From NCBI RefSeq assembly GCF_018492665.1, contig NZ_JAFVME010000010.1:355306-419305 (forward strand): DNA of 64,000 bases, in the 5' to 3' direction. Below the pieces are notes generated by a model. The model saw only the letters and a program-made list of their open reading frames with translations. It was not told the origin of the DNA and did not search any database. Both the position numbers and the translations under genes were made by a program. This document shows, in pieces, positions 35,073-43,683 of this stretch. Each line of letters starts with the position of its first letter. The stretch's first letter is position 1. This stretch comes from Pedobacter sp. B4-66. GTDB taxonomy: Bacteria; Bacteroidota; Bacteroidia; Sphingobacteriales; Sphingobacteriaceae.

Positions 35073-35921
35073 TTATTTACGAGGACCTCTATTCTGAGTA
35101 TTTCCGCCTCTATTATCTCTTCCTGCACCAGGACCGCCTTGACCAGGACCTCTTCCGCCACGACCTTTGTCGTTTCTTCTGTCTCCACCGCCACGGTTAT
35201 CTCTGTCTCTACCACCACCTGCAAAAGCACCTTCTGGTCTTCCACCTTTACCAGGAGCATTGCTCGCAGCACCGATGTTTGGAGAAAGATCACGTTTACC
35301 GTAAACTTCACCTTTACAGATCCATACTTTAACACCTATTTTACCATAAGTAGTCAAAGCTTCTGCTAATGCATAATCAATGTCAGCACGGAAAGTATGC
35401 AAAGGAATTCTTCCTTCTTTATACTGTTCGCTACGAGCCATCTCAGCACCACCTAAACGACCAGAGGTCATAATTTTGATACCTTCAGCACCCATACGCA
35501 TTGTTGATGCGATAGTAGATTTCATTGCTCTACGGAATGAAATCCTTGCTTCTAATTGTTTTGCAACACCTTCTGCAACTAATTGTGCATCAAGCTCAGG
35601 ACGTTTAATTTCAAAGATGTTGATCTGAATTTCCTTTTTAGTCAATTTTTTCAACTCTTCTTTGATCTTGTCAACTTCCTGACCTGCTTTACCTATCACA
35701 ATACCCGGACGAGCTGTGTGAATGGTAACAGTGATACGTTTTAACGTACGCTCGATTACTACTTTAGCTACACCGCCTTTTGCGATACGTGCAGAAAGGT
35801 ATTTTCTTATTTTTTCGTCCTCAACTAATTTATCAGCATAGTTGTTGCCACCGAACCAGTTAGAATCCCAACCTTTGATGATTCCTAACCTGTTACCTAT
35901 TGGATGTGCTTTTTGTCCCAT
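35073..35921 (-). CDS. rpsC: 30S ribosomal protein S3 with RGG-rich C-terminal tail
   Basis: A 282-residue S3, against about 210-235 in most bacteria. The KH domain (VIGKAGQEVDKIKEEL near 77-92) and C-terminal S3 domain end near residue 215; the last about 60 residues are a disordered tail of Gly, Arg, Asn and Asp with many RGG/RG repeats. S3 forms the mRNA entry pore with S4 and S5 and helps unwind mRNA. The tail would lie on the solvent side near incoming mRNA. Long tails are known in Sphingobacteriia. Confidence 0.98.
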   Translation of the reverse strand: MGQKAHPIGNRLGIIKGWDSNWFGGNNYADKLVEDEKIRKYLSARIAKGGVAKVVIERTLKRITVTIHTARPGIVIGKAGQEVDKIKEELKKLTKKEIQINIFEIKRPELDAQLVAEGVAKQLEARISFRRAMKSTIASTMRMGAEGIKIMTSGRLGGAEMARSEQYKEGRIPLHTFRADIDYALAEALTTYGKIGVKVWICKGEVYGKRDLSPNIGAASNAPGKGGRPEGAFAGGGRDRDNRGGGDRRNDKGRGGRGPGQGGPGAGRDNRGGNTQNRGPRK

Positions 35922-35926
35922 TTCTG

Positions 35927-36289
35927 TTAATTAGTTTGAGTTTCAACGTTTTTACTATCTACTATCAAAGTTACGTGGTTTGAACGTTTACGTATTCTGT
36001 AACCGCGTCCTTGAGGTGCTGGTCTTAATCTCTTTAATTGACGACCACCGCCTACCATTATCGTTTTCACGTATAATTGGTTTTCTTCAGGGCGAGAACC
36101 TTCATTCTTAGTTTCCCAGTTTTTGATAGCCGATAATAATAGTTTCTCAACTCTTATTGCTGCTTCTTTATTGGTAAACTTTAAAATATGTAAAGCTTTC
36201 TCAACACGCTCACCTCTGATAAGATCTACAACCAAACGCATTTTACGTGGTGAGGTTGGACAATTGTTTAATTTCGCTACTGCTTCCAT
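35927..36289 (-). CDS. rplV: 50S ribosomal protein L22
   Basis: A 120-residue L22 whose long hairpin lines the exit tunnel (QLKRLRPAPQGRGYRIRKRSNHVTLIV, about 84-108). The N-terminus NNCPTSPRKMRLVVDLIRG is typical. No macrolide-type insertion is seen in the hairpin tip. It lies 5 bp before rpsC. Confidence 0.98.
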   Translation of the reverse strand: MEAVAKLNNCPTSPRKMRLVVDLIRGERVEKALHILKFTNKEAAIRVEKLLLSAIKNWETKNEGSRPEENQLYVKTIMVGGGRQLKRLRPAPQGRGYRIRKRSNHVTLIVDSKNVETQTN

Positions 36290-36296
36290 CTCTTAA

Positions 36297-36563
36297 TTAT
36301 TTTTTCTTTTCAGAGTGACCCCTAAATGTTCTGGTTGGAGCAAACTCTCCCAGCTTATGACCAACCATGTTTTCTGTTACGTATACCGGTATAAATTTAT
36401 TACCGTTGTGTACTGCAAATGTATGACCCACAAAATCTGGTGAGATCATTGATCTGCGTGACCAAGTTTTAATTACAGACTTCTTGCCTGAATCATTCAT
36501 AGATACTACTTTCTTCTCTACGTTATGGTCAATATAAGGTCCTTTTTTAATCGAACGAGCCAT
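36297..36563 (-). CDS. rpsS: 30S ribosomal protein S19
   Basis: An 88-residue head protein near S13. The pattern MARSIKKGPYIDHNVEKKV and IKTWSRRSMISPDFVGHTFAVHNG is canonical. Its start shares base 36563 with the rplB stop. Confidence 0.99.
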   Translation of the reverse strand: MARSIKKGPYIDHNVEKKVVSMNDSGKKSVIKTWSRRSMISPDFVGHTFAVHNGNKFIPVYVTENMVGHKLGEFAPTRTFRGHSEKKK

Positions 36564-37387
36564 TATTTCTTCCTTTTCTCTATGATGAAACGATTTGAGT
36601 ATTTTTTAAGTGAACGGGTTTTGAAGCCTTTAGCATACATACCGTTTCTTGAGCGAGGCTGACCTCCTGATGAGCGACCCTCACCACCACCCATAGGGTG
36701 ATCTACTGGGTTCATCGCTACCGGACGTGTTCTAGGACGACGTCCTAACCAACGTTTACGACCTGCTTTACCTAATACCTCATTTGCATGATCTGAATTG
36801 GAAACAGCTCCTATTGTAGCCAAACATGCAGTCAAGATTAATCTTGTCTCGCCTGAAGGCATTTTCAATGTAGCATATTTACCATCACGAGCTGCTAATT
36901 GTGCATAAGCACCTGCACTACGTGCTAACTGAGCTCCACGGCCTGGGTGAATCTCTACGTTATGTACAATAGATCCCAAAGGAATATTGGCCAATTTTAG
37001 AGTATTTCCTACCTCTGGAGTAGCTGTTTCTCCCGAAACTACTGTTTGTCCCACTTGCAACCCTTCAGGTGCAATAATGTAACGCTTCTCACCATCAGCA
37101 TAATGTAACAATGCGATGCGTGCTGTACGGTTAGGATCGTATTCAACAGTAGCTACTGTTGCAGGAATATCAAATTTCTCACGTTTAAAATCAATTAAGC
37201 GATAAGATTTTTTGTGACCACCACCCATGTAGCGCATAGTCATCTTTCCTGTATTGTTACGTCCTCCCGACTTCTTAGAAGATACAACCAATGATTTTTC
37301 GGGCTTGGTTGCTGTAATCTCCGTAAAACTGGCACCAACTCTAAAGCGGGTACCCGGAGTAACTGGTTTAAATTTTCTTAAGCCCAT
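36563..37387 (-). CDS. rplB: 50S ribosomal protein L2
   Basis: A 274-residue L2, essential for subunit joining and peptidyl transfer. The conserved late histidine lies in NPVDHPMGGGEGR, and the N-terminal OB fold and SH3-like barrel are full length. It lies 23 bp after rplW. Confidence 0.99.
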   Translation of the reverse strand: MGLRKFKPVTPGTRFRVGASFTEITATKPEKSLVVSSKKSGGRNNTGKMTMRYMGGGHKKSYRLIDFKREKFDIPATVATVEYDPNRTARIALLHYADGEKRYIIAPEGLQVGQTVVSGETATPEVGNTLKLANIPLGSIVHNVEIHPGRGAQLARSAGAYAQLAARDGKYATLKMPSGETRLILTACLATIGAVSNSDHANEVLGKAGRKRWLGRRPRTRPVAMNPVDHPMGGGEGRSSGGQPRSRNGMYAKGFKTRSLKKYSNRFIIEKRKK

Positions 37388-37410
37388 AGTTATAAATTAT
37401 TCAATTCTTA

Positions 37411-37701
37411 TTAAATATTCGCGTAATAATCTATTGTCTCACCTGCTTTCAAGGTTACAATAGCTTTTTTATATTTCGGGGTACGACCAGTAACTAATCC
37501 ACCTTTAGTATTTCTAGATTTAAGTTTACCATTTACTATCATAGTGTTGATAGCTAAAATGTTAACACCATACATCTTTTCAATAACTTGCTTAATTTGC
37601 AATTTATTGGCTTTGTGATCTACTTGAAAAGTAAAGCGGTTAGATTTCTCTGTTAATGCCGAAGCTTTTTCTGTTAATATTGGTTTTCTTAAAAGTTCCA
37701 T
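37411..37701 (-). CDS. rplW: 50S ribosomal protein L23
   Basis: A 96-residue tunnel-exit protein that docks trigger factor and SRP. It starts MELLRKPILTEKASAL and contains the FQVDHKANKLQIKQVIEKMYGV helix. The frame runs to a TTG at 37713, but the ATG at 37701 fits the family and lies one base after the rplD stop. Confidence 0.97.
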   Translation of the reverse strand: MELLRKPILTEKASALTEKSNRFTFQVDHKANKLQIKQVIEKMYGVNILAINTMIVNGKLKSRNTKGGLVTGRTPKYKKAIVTLKAGETIDYYANI

Positions 37702-37702
37702 A

Positions 37703-38332
37703 TTACTTGGCAAATGCCTCCTCCAATGTTTTAAGAGAATCAGTAGTCAACAAAATTTTACCACAGTTCAATACATCATAAGTATTCAATTGATCTGCTG
37801 TAATTACTTTTGCTTTCTTAATGTTTCTGCTTGATAAATAGATATTGTTATTTTGTGAAGGTAAAACTAACAATGTCTTTTCGCTAGCTAAGTTTAAAGC
37901 GCTAACTAAATCCAAGTAGTTTTTAGTTTTGATTGAATCAAAAGTGAAACCTTCTAAAACCACAACACTTTGATCTTGTGCTTTGTATGATAATGCAGAC
38001 TTACGAGCCAACACTTTCAGTTTCTTGTTCAATTTAAAACTATAATCACGTGGCTGAGGACCGAATACACGACCACCACCGTTAAACAATGGCGATTTAA
38101 TACTTCCGGCACGAGCACCACCAGTACCTTTTTGTTTATATAATTTACGGGTTGAACCAGCAATCTCATTACGTTGTTTAGACTTGTGAGTACCCTGACG
38201 TTGATTAGCCAAATACTGTTTAACATCTAAATAAATTGCGTGGTCAACAGGCGTAATGCCAAATACCGACTCAGGAAGCTGCACCTTGGCACCTGTCTCT
38301 TTTCCTGAAATGTTTAATACTTTAACTTCCAT
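37703..38332 (-). CDS. rplD: 50S ribosomal protein L4
   Basis: A 209-residue L4 whose extended loop (QKGTGGARAGSIKSPLF, about 66-82) lines the exit tunnel. L4 represses the S10 operon in E. coli. The loop sequence looks wild type for macrolide binding. It lies 4 bp after rplC. Confidence 0.98.
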   Translation of the reverse strand: MEVKVLNISGKETGAKVQLPESVFGITPVDHAIYLDVKQYLANQRQGTHKSKQRNEIAGSTRKLYKQKGTGGARAGSIKSPLFNGGGRVFGPQPRDYSFKLNKKLKVLARKSALSYKAQDQSVVVLEGFTFDSIKTKNYLDLVSALNLASEKTLLVLPSQNNNIYLSSRNIKKAKVITADQLNTYDVLNCGKILLTTDSLKTLEEAFAK

Positions 38333-38336
38333 CTGC

Positions 38337-38954
38337 TTACTTATCTAAGATTACGTAAGAACCCTTAGCTCCTGGTACGGAACCACTAACTACAACTAGA
38401 TTTTGATCAGCATAAACTTTCAAAACTTGTAAGTTTTGAACTTTTACTCTGTCTCCACCCATTCTTCCCGCCATACGCATGCCTTTAAATACACGTGAAG
38501 GATAAGAAGCAGCACCTAATGAACCTGGCGCACGCATTCTGTTATGCTGTCCGTGAGTTTGACCACCAACACCACCGAAACCATGGCGTTTTACAACACC
38601 TTGGAAACCTTTACCTTTTGATGTACCAACTACATCCACAAAATCACCTTCGTTAAAGATGTTTACCGTAACGGTATCACCTAAATTTAACGACTCTTCA
38701 AATGGCTCAAATTCAACCAATTTACGTTTTGGAGTGGTGTTTGCTTTTGCAAAGTGCCCTTTTAGAGGCTGAGTGGTGTTTTTCTCTTTAGCTTCGTCGA
38801 AACTCAACTGAACTGAAACGTAACCGTCTTTTTCTTCGGTCTTTACCTGTGTAACTACACAAGGCCCAGCTTCGATCACCGTACAAGGAATATTCTTCCC
38901 TTCGGCGTCGAAAATGCTGGTCATTCCTACTTTTTTTCCAATAATACCTGACAT
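38337..38954 (-). CDS. rplC: 50S ribosomal protein L3
   Basis: A 205-residue L3. The central loop KGKGFQGVVKRHGFGGVGGQTHG (about 113-135) reaches the peptidyl transferase centre. It is the first gene of the S10-spc-alpha transcription unit here because rpsJ has been separated from it; its own promoter lies about 80 bp upstream. Confidence 0.99.
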   Translation of the reverse strand: MSGIIGKKVGMTSIFDAEGKNIPCTVIEAGPCVVTQVKTEEKDGYVSVQLSFDEAKEKNTTQPLKGHFAKANTTPKRKLVEFEPFEESLNLGDTVTVNIFNEGDFVDVVGTSKGKGFQGVVKRHGFGGVGGQTHGQHNRMRAPGSLGAASYPSRVFKGMRMAGRMGGDRVKVQNLQVLKVYADQNLVVVSGSVPGAKGSYVILDK

Positions 38955-38978
38955 TTTCTATTTTAATTTAACACCCAT

Positions 38979-39027
38979 CGAAGCAGTAGGGCTTCGTTCA
39001 AGGTGGATACACATCCCTATTAAGGGA
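38979..39027 (-). other. structured 5' leader of the S10 operon
   Basis: Two hairpins lie between promoter and rplC on the minus strand: TCCCT-TAAT-AGGGA (39027-39014) right at the expected transcript start, and CGAAGC-N6-GCTTCG (38996-38979). They could stabilise the mRNA or mediate control. The first resembles a hairpin at the start of the str transcript. Confidence 0.5.
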
Positions 39028-39030
39028 GGG

Positions 39031-39060
39031 CAAAAATAAGAAAGAAATCTTAATTTTCAA
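39031..39060 (-). promoter_or_regulatory. promoter of the S10-spc-alpha operon
   Basis: Minus strand: TTG (39060-39058), 19 nt, TATTTTTG (39038-39031), then CCC-TCCC. The position, 77 nt before rplC, fits a leader of about 70 nt. Confidence 0.7.
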
Positions 39061-39134
39061 ATAGTTAGCTCATTATTTTTTCAAATAACTGCAAAAAAAT
39101 ATTTACACAGGGTAACGTGCGATTAAAACAACAT

Positions 39135-39530
39135 TTACCCAACCAACTTATTACTCAAACTAAATAGAATAACACACAAAACGAATGCGCCAATTAAAAC
39201 GTACAAATAATCACGTTCAATTAAGAAGCTAAAAATTGAAAAAACTACACGCATTATAGGTGTAAATATCAGTAACAGAATACCAAATTGAATCATGGCA
39301 CTCCCTTTTAAATCACCCAATTCAATGAAAATTTCAGAGATTGTAGAGAATCCGGTCTTAGCAGAATCAAATTGGCTATAGTTTACTATTTCAGAATGAT
39401 TGAACGTAAGATACACCAAACCTCCAATAAAAACCACTGACATAGAAGCAATTACGCCAACCCTAAGCAACGTCCCCAGGATAATCTGAATATCCCGATC
39501 AGCGAAGAAATTCTTATTTTCTTTACTCAT
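39135..39530 (-). CDS. DUF1634 membrane protein
   Basis: A 131-residue protein with three predicted membrane helices (about 18-42, 78-100 and 106-130), matching DUF1634. This family is often encoded next to TSUP (TauE/SafE) transporters, as here; it may be a small subunit or modulator of the carrier. Its start overlaps the TSUP stop by 4 bp (ATGA), a translational coupling sign. No terminator separates it from the S10 promoter downstream. Confidence 0.88.
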   Translation of the reverse strand: MSKENKNFFADRDIQIILGTLLRVGVIASMSVVFIGGLVYLTFNHSEIVNYSQFDSAKTGFSTISEIFIELGDLKGSAMIQFGILLLIFTPIMRVVFSIFSFLIERDYLYVLIGAFVLCVILFSLSNKLVG

Positions 39531-40363
39531 AATTTACCTGTTACTCCATTATAAATCATTTGTAACGCTAAAAAAGCTACAACAACAGCAAAAATAACTT
39601 TAAGCTTATCTGTTTTTGTTTTCACTAAAATCTTAGAACCAACTGTAGCCCCAGTTAGAACACCTAATGCGACAGGCATCGCTATCCCCGGGTCAATCTG
39701 CCCTCTATGTAAATATACAACAGCACTGGCCGCGGCAGTAACCCCCATCATGAAATTACTTGTTGTAGTAGATACCTTAAATGGTATCCGCATGATGTTG
39801 TCCATTGCTATCACCTTTAATGCTCCAGAACCAATCCCTAGCAATCCAGATATAATACCCGCAACAAACATCATTAAAAAGCCGCCTATTACATTATGCA
39901 CAGCATAATTCTTCATTCCATTTTCAGTTGGATAAGCACCATTGAGTTTTAAAAAAACAGCGAGCTTCCCAGAGGTATCATTATCAGAATGATCAACCTT
40001 CTTTCTAACCATCATAGCGGCTGAGAATAAAAGAATTATACCAAAGATTACAGCAATGTAACTTGGGTTAATAAACACAGTGATAACGGCTCCTATAATT
40101 GCACTTATTGTTGTAGCAATCTCTAAGAACATTCCAATGCGGATATTTGTAATCCCCTCCTTCACATACGCAGCAGCAGATCCTGAAGAGGTGGCTATAA
40201 CAGAAATAATTGAAGCACCTATTGCATAATGAATATCAACACCTAACACCAGAGTTAATAATGGTATAATTATTACCCCGCCACCCAAGCCGGTTAAAGA
40301 CCCAACTAATCCTGCAACGAAAGCTCCAAGCAAGACAATAATTGTAAATAGTAATACCGACAT
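39527..40363 (-). CDS. TSUP family transporter (TauE/SafE, sulfite exporter-like)
   Basis: A 278-residue inner-membrane carrier with eight or nine helices. The family repeats are visible: GLVGSLTGLGGGVIIIPLL near 18-36 and GIISGLLGIGSGALKVIAM in the second half. TSUP members move sulfite, sulfoacetate, taurine or related anions; the substrate is unknown. ATG at 40363 was chosen over an upstream TTG at 40390. Together with DUF1634 it separates rpsJ from rplC. Confidence 0.9.
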   Translation of the reverse strand: MSVLLFTIIVLLGAFVAGLVGSLTGLGGGVIIIPLLTLVLGVDIHYAIGASIISVIATSSGSAAAYVKEGITNIRIGMFLEIATTISAIIGAVITVFINPSYIAVIFGIILLFSAAMMVRKKVDHSDNDTSGKLAVFLKLNGAYPTENGMKNYAVHNVIGGFLMMFVAGIISGLLGIGSGALKVIAMDNIMRIPFKVSTTTSNFMMGVTAAASAVVYLHRGQIDPGIAMPVALGVLTGATVGSKILVKTKTDKLKVIFAVVVAFLALQMIYNGVTGKL

Positions 40364-40368
40364 TGGTA

Positions 40369-40376
40369 CAAATATA
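40369..40376 (-). promoter_or_regulatory. -7 box 5 nt before the TSUP start
   Basis: TATATTTG on the minus strand, 18 nt from a TTG (40397-40395). If used, the mRNA would be leaderless or nearly so. Confidence 0.4.
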
Positions 40377-40430
40377 CTATCTCCGAACAAAACACAATAA
40401 AATTAAAATATGAATGTTAAATTAGACGTG

Positions 40431-40458
40431 ATTCAGTTCTGAAATACTGAAACTGAAT
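40431..40458. promoter_or_regulatory. dyad ATTCAGTT-N12-AACTGAAT in a divergent intergenic region
   Basis: An 8-bp perfect inverted repeat lies between the TSUP gene and the opposite coiled-coil gene. It could bind a dimeric regulator; no factor can be named. Confidence 0.35.
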
Positions 40459-40492
40459 AAACCACTTCTATTGTTAAAACAAAATATCACCA

Positions 40493-41101
40493 ATGAAAAA
40501 AATCTTACTACCAATCATCGCCATTCTATTAATGAGTATTTCTGTCCAAGCGCAAATAAAGGCAGACTCAACTAAAATTGATCCTACTTTAACAGGTCAA
40601 TACCAACTAATGCTTTCTAAGTCTAAAACTCTAAATGGATATAAACTGGTAAATCCAAGCAGGTTATCTTTATTCTGGAAAAATGTTAGAGATAGCTTAG
40701 CTGTAAATCAAAAACAATTAGTAGTAACCAGAAAAAAAATCCAGGACCAGGGCAAAGAGATCTCTGAACTTAATAAACAAATTACAGGAACAGAATCATC
40801 ACTTGCCAACTCCAATGCCAAACTCAATGAAATCAACTTTTTGGGAATAGGTTTTACTAAAGGCAACTATAATCTTTTTGTGTGGGGCCTAATAATTACG
40901 CTAGCCATTGCCTTAGCCTTCATCATCCTAAGATCAGCAAAGCATATCCACGAAGCAAAGTACAGAAGCACCTTGTATGAAGAAATATCTCAGGAATATC
41001 AAAACTATAAGACCAAGGCTAATGAAAAAGAAAAGAAGTTAGCCAGAGAATTGCAGGATGAACGCAACAAATTAGACGAGTTTAAAAATCGCGGGAAATA
41101 A
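40493..41101 (+). CDS. coiled-coil single-pass membrane protein of unknown function
   Basis: A 202-residue product with a signal peptide (1-20, cut after VQAQ), a periplasmic coiled coil (about 70-115), one membrane helix (about 126-148, FVWGLIITLALALAFIIL-like) and a cytoplasmic charged coil (about 155-202). Similar flavobacterial proteins carry, as I recall, the label tRNA (guanine-N1)-methyltransferase; nothing here supports that (no SPOUT knot). It is the only plus-strand gene between the ribosomal operons and ends in a strong terminator. Confidence 0.75.
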   Translation: MKKILLPIIAILLMSISVQAQIKADSTKIDPTLTGQYQLMLSKSKTLNGYKLVNPSRLSLFWKNVRDSLAVNQKQLVVTRKKIQDQGKEISELNKQITGTESSLANSNAKLNEINFLGIGFTKGNYNLFVWGLIITLAIALAFIILRSAKHIHEAKYRSTLYEEISQEYQNYKTKANEKEKKLARELQDERNKLDEFKNRGK

Positions 41102-41129
41102 CAGTAGATAAACAAAAAGCTATAATACA

Positions 41130-41167
41130 AAAAGGCTCCTTGAAAATTAATTTTCAAGGAGCCTTTT
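41130..41167. terminator. bidirectional terminator, 38-nt perfect palindrome
   Basis: A 19-bp perfect self-complementary sequence with GC core GGCTCCTTG flanked by A4/T4 lies between the convergent coiled-coil gene and rpsJ. It ends the str operon after rpsJ. Confidence 0.92.
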
Positions 41168-41186
41168 CTTTACCGTTAAAGTATAG

Positions 41187-41492
41187 TTAAACTTTAATTT
41201 CTACTTCAACACCGCTAGGTAATTCAAGTTTCATTAAAGCATCAACTGTTTTAGAGTTAGAGCTATAAATATCTAACAAACGTTTGTATGCGCATAATTG
41301 AAACTGCTCACGTGCTTTTTTGTTCACGTGTGGTGAACGTAAAACTGTGAAGATTTTCTTTTCTGTAGGCAACGGAATTGGTCCGCTAACCACTGCACCC
41401 GTAGGTTTAACAGTTTTTACGATTTTCTCAGCAGATTTATCTACTAAGTTGTAATCGTAAGATTTCAATTTAATTCTGATTCTTTGGCTCAT
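41187..41492 (-). CDS. rpsJ: 30S ribosomal protein S10
   Basis: A 101-residue S10 (NusE), which also takes part in transcription antitermination. It starts MSQRIRIKLKSYDYNLVD and holds GPIPLPTEKKIFTVLRSPHVNKKAREQF. In most bacteria it opens the S10 operon; here it closes the str operon after fusA and is followed by a terminator. Confidence 0.99.
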   Translation of the reverse strand: MSQRIRIKLKSYDYNLVDKSAEKIVKTVKPTGAVVSGPIPLPTEKKIFTVLRSPHVNKKAREQFQLCAYKRLLDIYSSNSKTVDALMKLELPSGVEVEIKV

Positions 41493-41512
41493 GGTATTTA
41501 TTTAATTAAGGC

Positions 41513-41538
41513 GCCGGTTAGAGCTATTAATAACCGGC
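41513..41538 (-). other. GC-rich hairpin in the fusA-rpsJ gap
   Basis: An 8-bp perfect stem GCCGGTTA / TAACCGGC with a 10-nt loop and no T tract on the minus strand. It may be a processing or stabilising structure between fusA and rpsJ. Confidence 0.4.
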
Positions 41539-41551
41539 AGCCAATTTATTT

Positions 41552-43666
41552 TTAATCTACAGATTTAATTCTGCCTTTTGATTTAGCAATTACTTCATCC
41601 TGAACGTTTTTCGGAGCTGGTTCGTAATGATCAAACTCCATTGTAGAGGTTGCACGACCAGAAGTAATGGTACGTAACTGAGTTACATAACCAAACATCT
41701 CAGAAAGAGGTACAGTTGCTTTAATTACTTGAGAACCATTACGTGTATCCATACCTAAAAGTTGACCACGACGACGGTTCATGTCACCGATTACATCTCC
41801 CATGTTTTCTTCAGGAGTAAGGATCTCGATTTTCATGATTGGCTCCATCAATACTGGATTACACTTAGGTAATGCCTCACGATATGCCATTTTAGCTGCA
41901 AGTTCAAAAGATAAAGCATCTGAATCGACTGCGTGGAATGAACCATCAATTAAGCGAACTTTCATGTCTGGTAGTGGGTAACCAGCCAATACTCCATTAG
42001 CCATAGATGCTGCAAATCCTTTTTCTACAGAAGGGATAAATTCACGAGGGATTGATCCACCAGTGATTTCGTTAACGAACTGCAATCCACCTTTTTCAAA
42101 ATCAGCATCGATAGGAGAAATAACAACTTGGATATCCGCGAATTTACCACGACCACCAGATTGTTTTTTGTAAGTCTCACGATGTTGAACTGATCCATGA
42201 ATTGCTTCTTTGTAAGCAACTTGTGGCGCTCCTTGGTTAACTTCTACTTTAAACTCACGTCTTAAACGATCGATCAAAATATCCAAGTGAAGCTCACCCA
42301 TACCTGAGATTACAGTTTGGCCAGTTTCCTGATCAGTTTGAACTCTAAAGGTAGGATCCTCTTCAGCTAATTTACCTAAACCAATACCCAATTTATCAAC
42401 GTCAGCCTGAGTTTTAGGCTCAATTGCTAAACCGATAACTGGCTCAGGGAAGTCCATTGACTCAAGAATGATTGGGTTTTTCTCATCACAAAGTGTATCA
42501 CCCGTTTTGATATCTTTAAATCCTACTACAGCAGCAATATCACCAGCACCTACATTAGGAATTGGGTTTTGCTTGTTAGCGTGCATTTGGAAGATACGAG
42601 AGATACGTTCTTTATTTTCAGAACGTGCATTATATACGTATGAACCAGCATCTAAGTTACCTGAATAAACACGGATAAAGCACAAACGACCTACGAAAGG
42701 ATCTGTTGCAATTTTAAATGCTAAAGCTGCAAAAGGCTCATTAACATCCGGTTGACGAGTTACTTCTAATCCAGTTTCTGGGTTAGTACCTGTGATACCA
42801 TCCACATCCATTGGCGAAGGCAATAATTCCATTACCAAATCAAGCATGGTTTGAACACCTTTGTTTTTGAAAGATGAACCACAAACCATAGGAACGATTT
42901 TTGCATCTAAAGTAGCTTTACGTAATGCATCAAGAATTTCGCGCTCAGTGATTGAGTTAGGGTCTTCGAAGAATTTCTCCATCAACGACTCATCATAATC
43001 AGCAACAGCTTCTAATAAATTCTCTCTCCATTGAGCAACTTCTTCAACCATATCAGCAGGAATTGGAACCTCAGTAAAGGTCATTCCTTTATCGTGCTCA
43101 TTCCAAACAATACCACGGTTATTGATCAAATCAACAACACCGGTAAAGTTATCTTCAGAACCGATTGGTAATTGCAATGGTACAGCATGACTGCCCAACA
43201 TATCTTTAACCTGCTTAACAACTTTTAAGAAGTCAGCTCCAGAACGGTCCATTTTATTAACGAAACCAATACGAGGAACTGCATAGTTGTTAGCTAAACG
43301 CCAGTTAGTTTCAGATTGAGGCTCAACACCATCAACAGCTGAAAATAAAAACACCAATCCGTCAAGTACACGTAATGAACGGTTTACCTCTACGGTAAAA
43401 TCCACGTGTCCTGGAGTATCGATAACGTTTACCTGATATTTATTACCGCGGTAAGGCCAGAAAACAGTAGTAGCAGCAGACGTGATTGTTATCCCACGTT
43501 CAGCTTCCTGTACCATCCAGTCCATGGTAGATGCACCTTCGTGTACCTCACCAATCTTGTGGTTTACCCCAGCATAATAAAGGATACGCTCAGTAGTTGT
43601 GGTTTTACCCGCATCAATGTGAGCCGCGATCCCGATATTTCTAGTAAATTTTAAATCTCTTGACAT
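41552..43666 (-). CDS. fusA: elongation factor G
   Basis: A 704-residue translocase GTPase. G1 AHIDAGKTT (15-23), the switch II DTPGHVDF and G4 NKMDRSGAD are intact, followed by domains II-V ending with RTITSGRATSTMEF. It moves tRNAs and mRNA after peptide bond formation. It lies 17 bp after rpsG in the str operon. Confidence 0.99.
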   Translation of the reverse strand: MSRDLKFTRNIGIAAHIDAGKTTTTERILYYAGVNHKIGEVHEGASTMDWMVQEAERGITITSAATTVFWPYRGNKYQVNVIDTPGHVDFTVEVNRSLRVLDGLVFLFSAVDGVEPQSETNWRLANNYAVPRIGFVNKMDRSGADFLKVVKQVKDMLGSHAVPLQLPIGSEDNFTGVVDLINNRGIVWNEHDKGMTFTEVPIPADMVEEVAQWRENLLEAVADYDESLMEKFFEDPNSITEREILDALRKATLDAKIVPMVCGSSFKNKGVQTMLDLVMELLPSPMDVDGITGTNPETGLEVTRQPDVNEPFAALAFKIATDPFVGRLCFIRVYSGNLDAGSYVYNARSENKERISRIFQMHANKQNPIPNVGAGDIAAVVGFKDIKTGDTLCDEKNPIILESMDFPEPVIGLAIEPKTQADVDKLGIGLGKLAEEDPTFRVQTDQETGQTVISGMGELHLDILIDRLRREFKVEVNQGAPQVAYKEAIHGSVQHRETYKKQSGGRGKFADIQVVISPIDADFEKGGLQFVNEITGGSIPREFIPSVEKGFAASMANGVLAGYPLPDMKVRLIDGSFHAVDSDALSFELAAKMAYREALPKCNPVLMEPIMKIEILTPEENMGDVIGDMNRRRGQLLGMDTRNGSQVIKATVPLSEMFGYVTQLRTITSGRATSTMEFDHYEPAPKNVQDEVIAKSKGRIKSVD

Positions 43667-43683
43667 TATAATAATTTCAAATA

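Noticed and set aside
35069..35335. 88-codon frame opposite in phase to the rpsC tail
   Set aside because: It is a shadow created by the repetitive Gly/Arg codons of the S3 tail.
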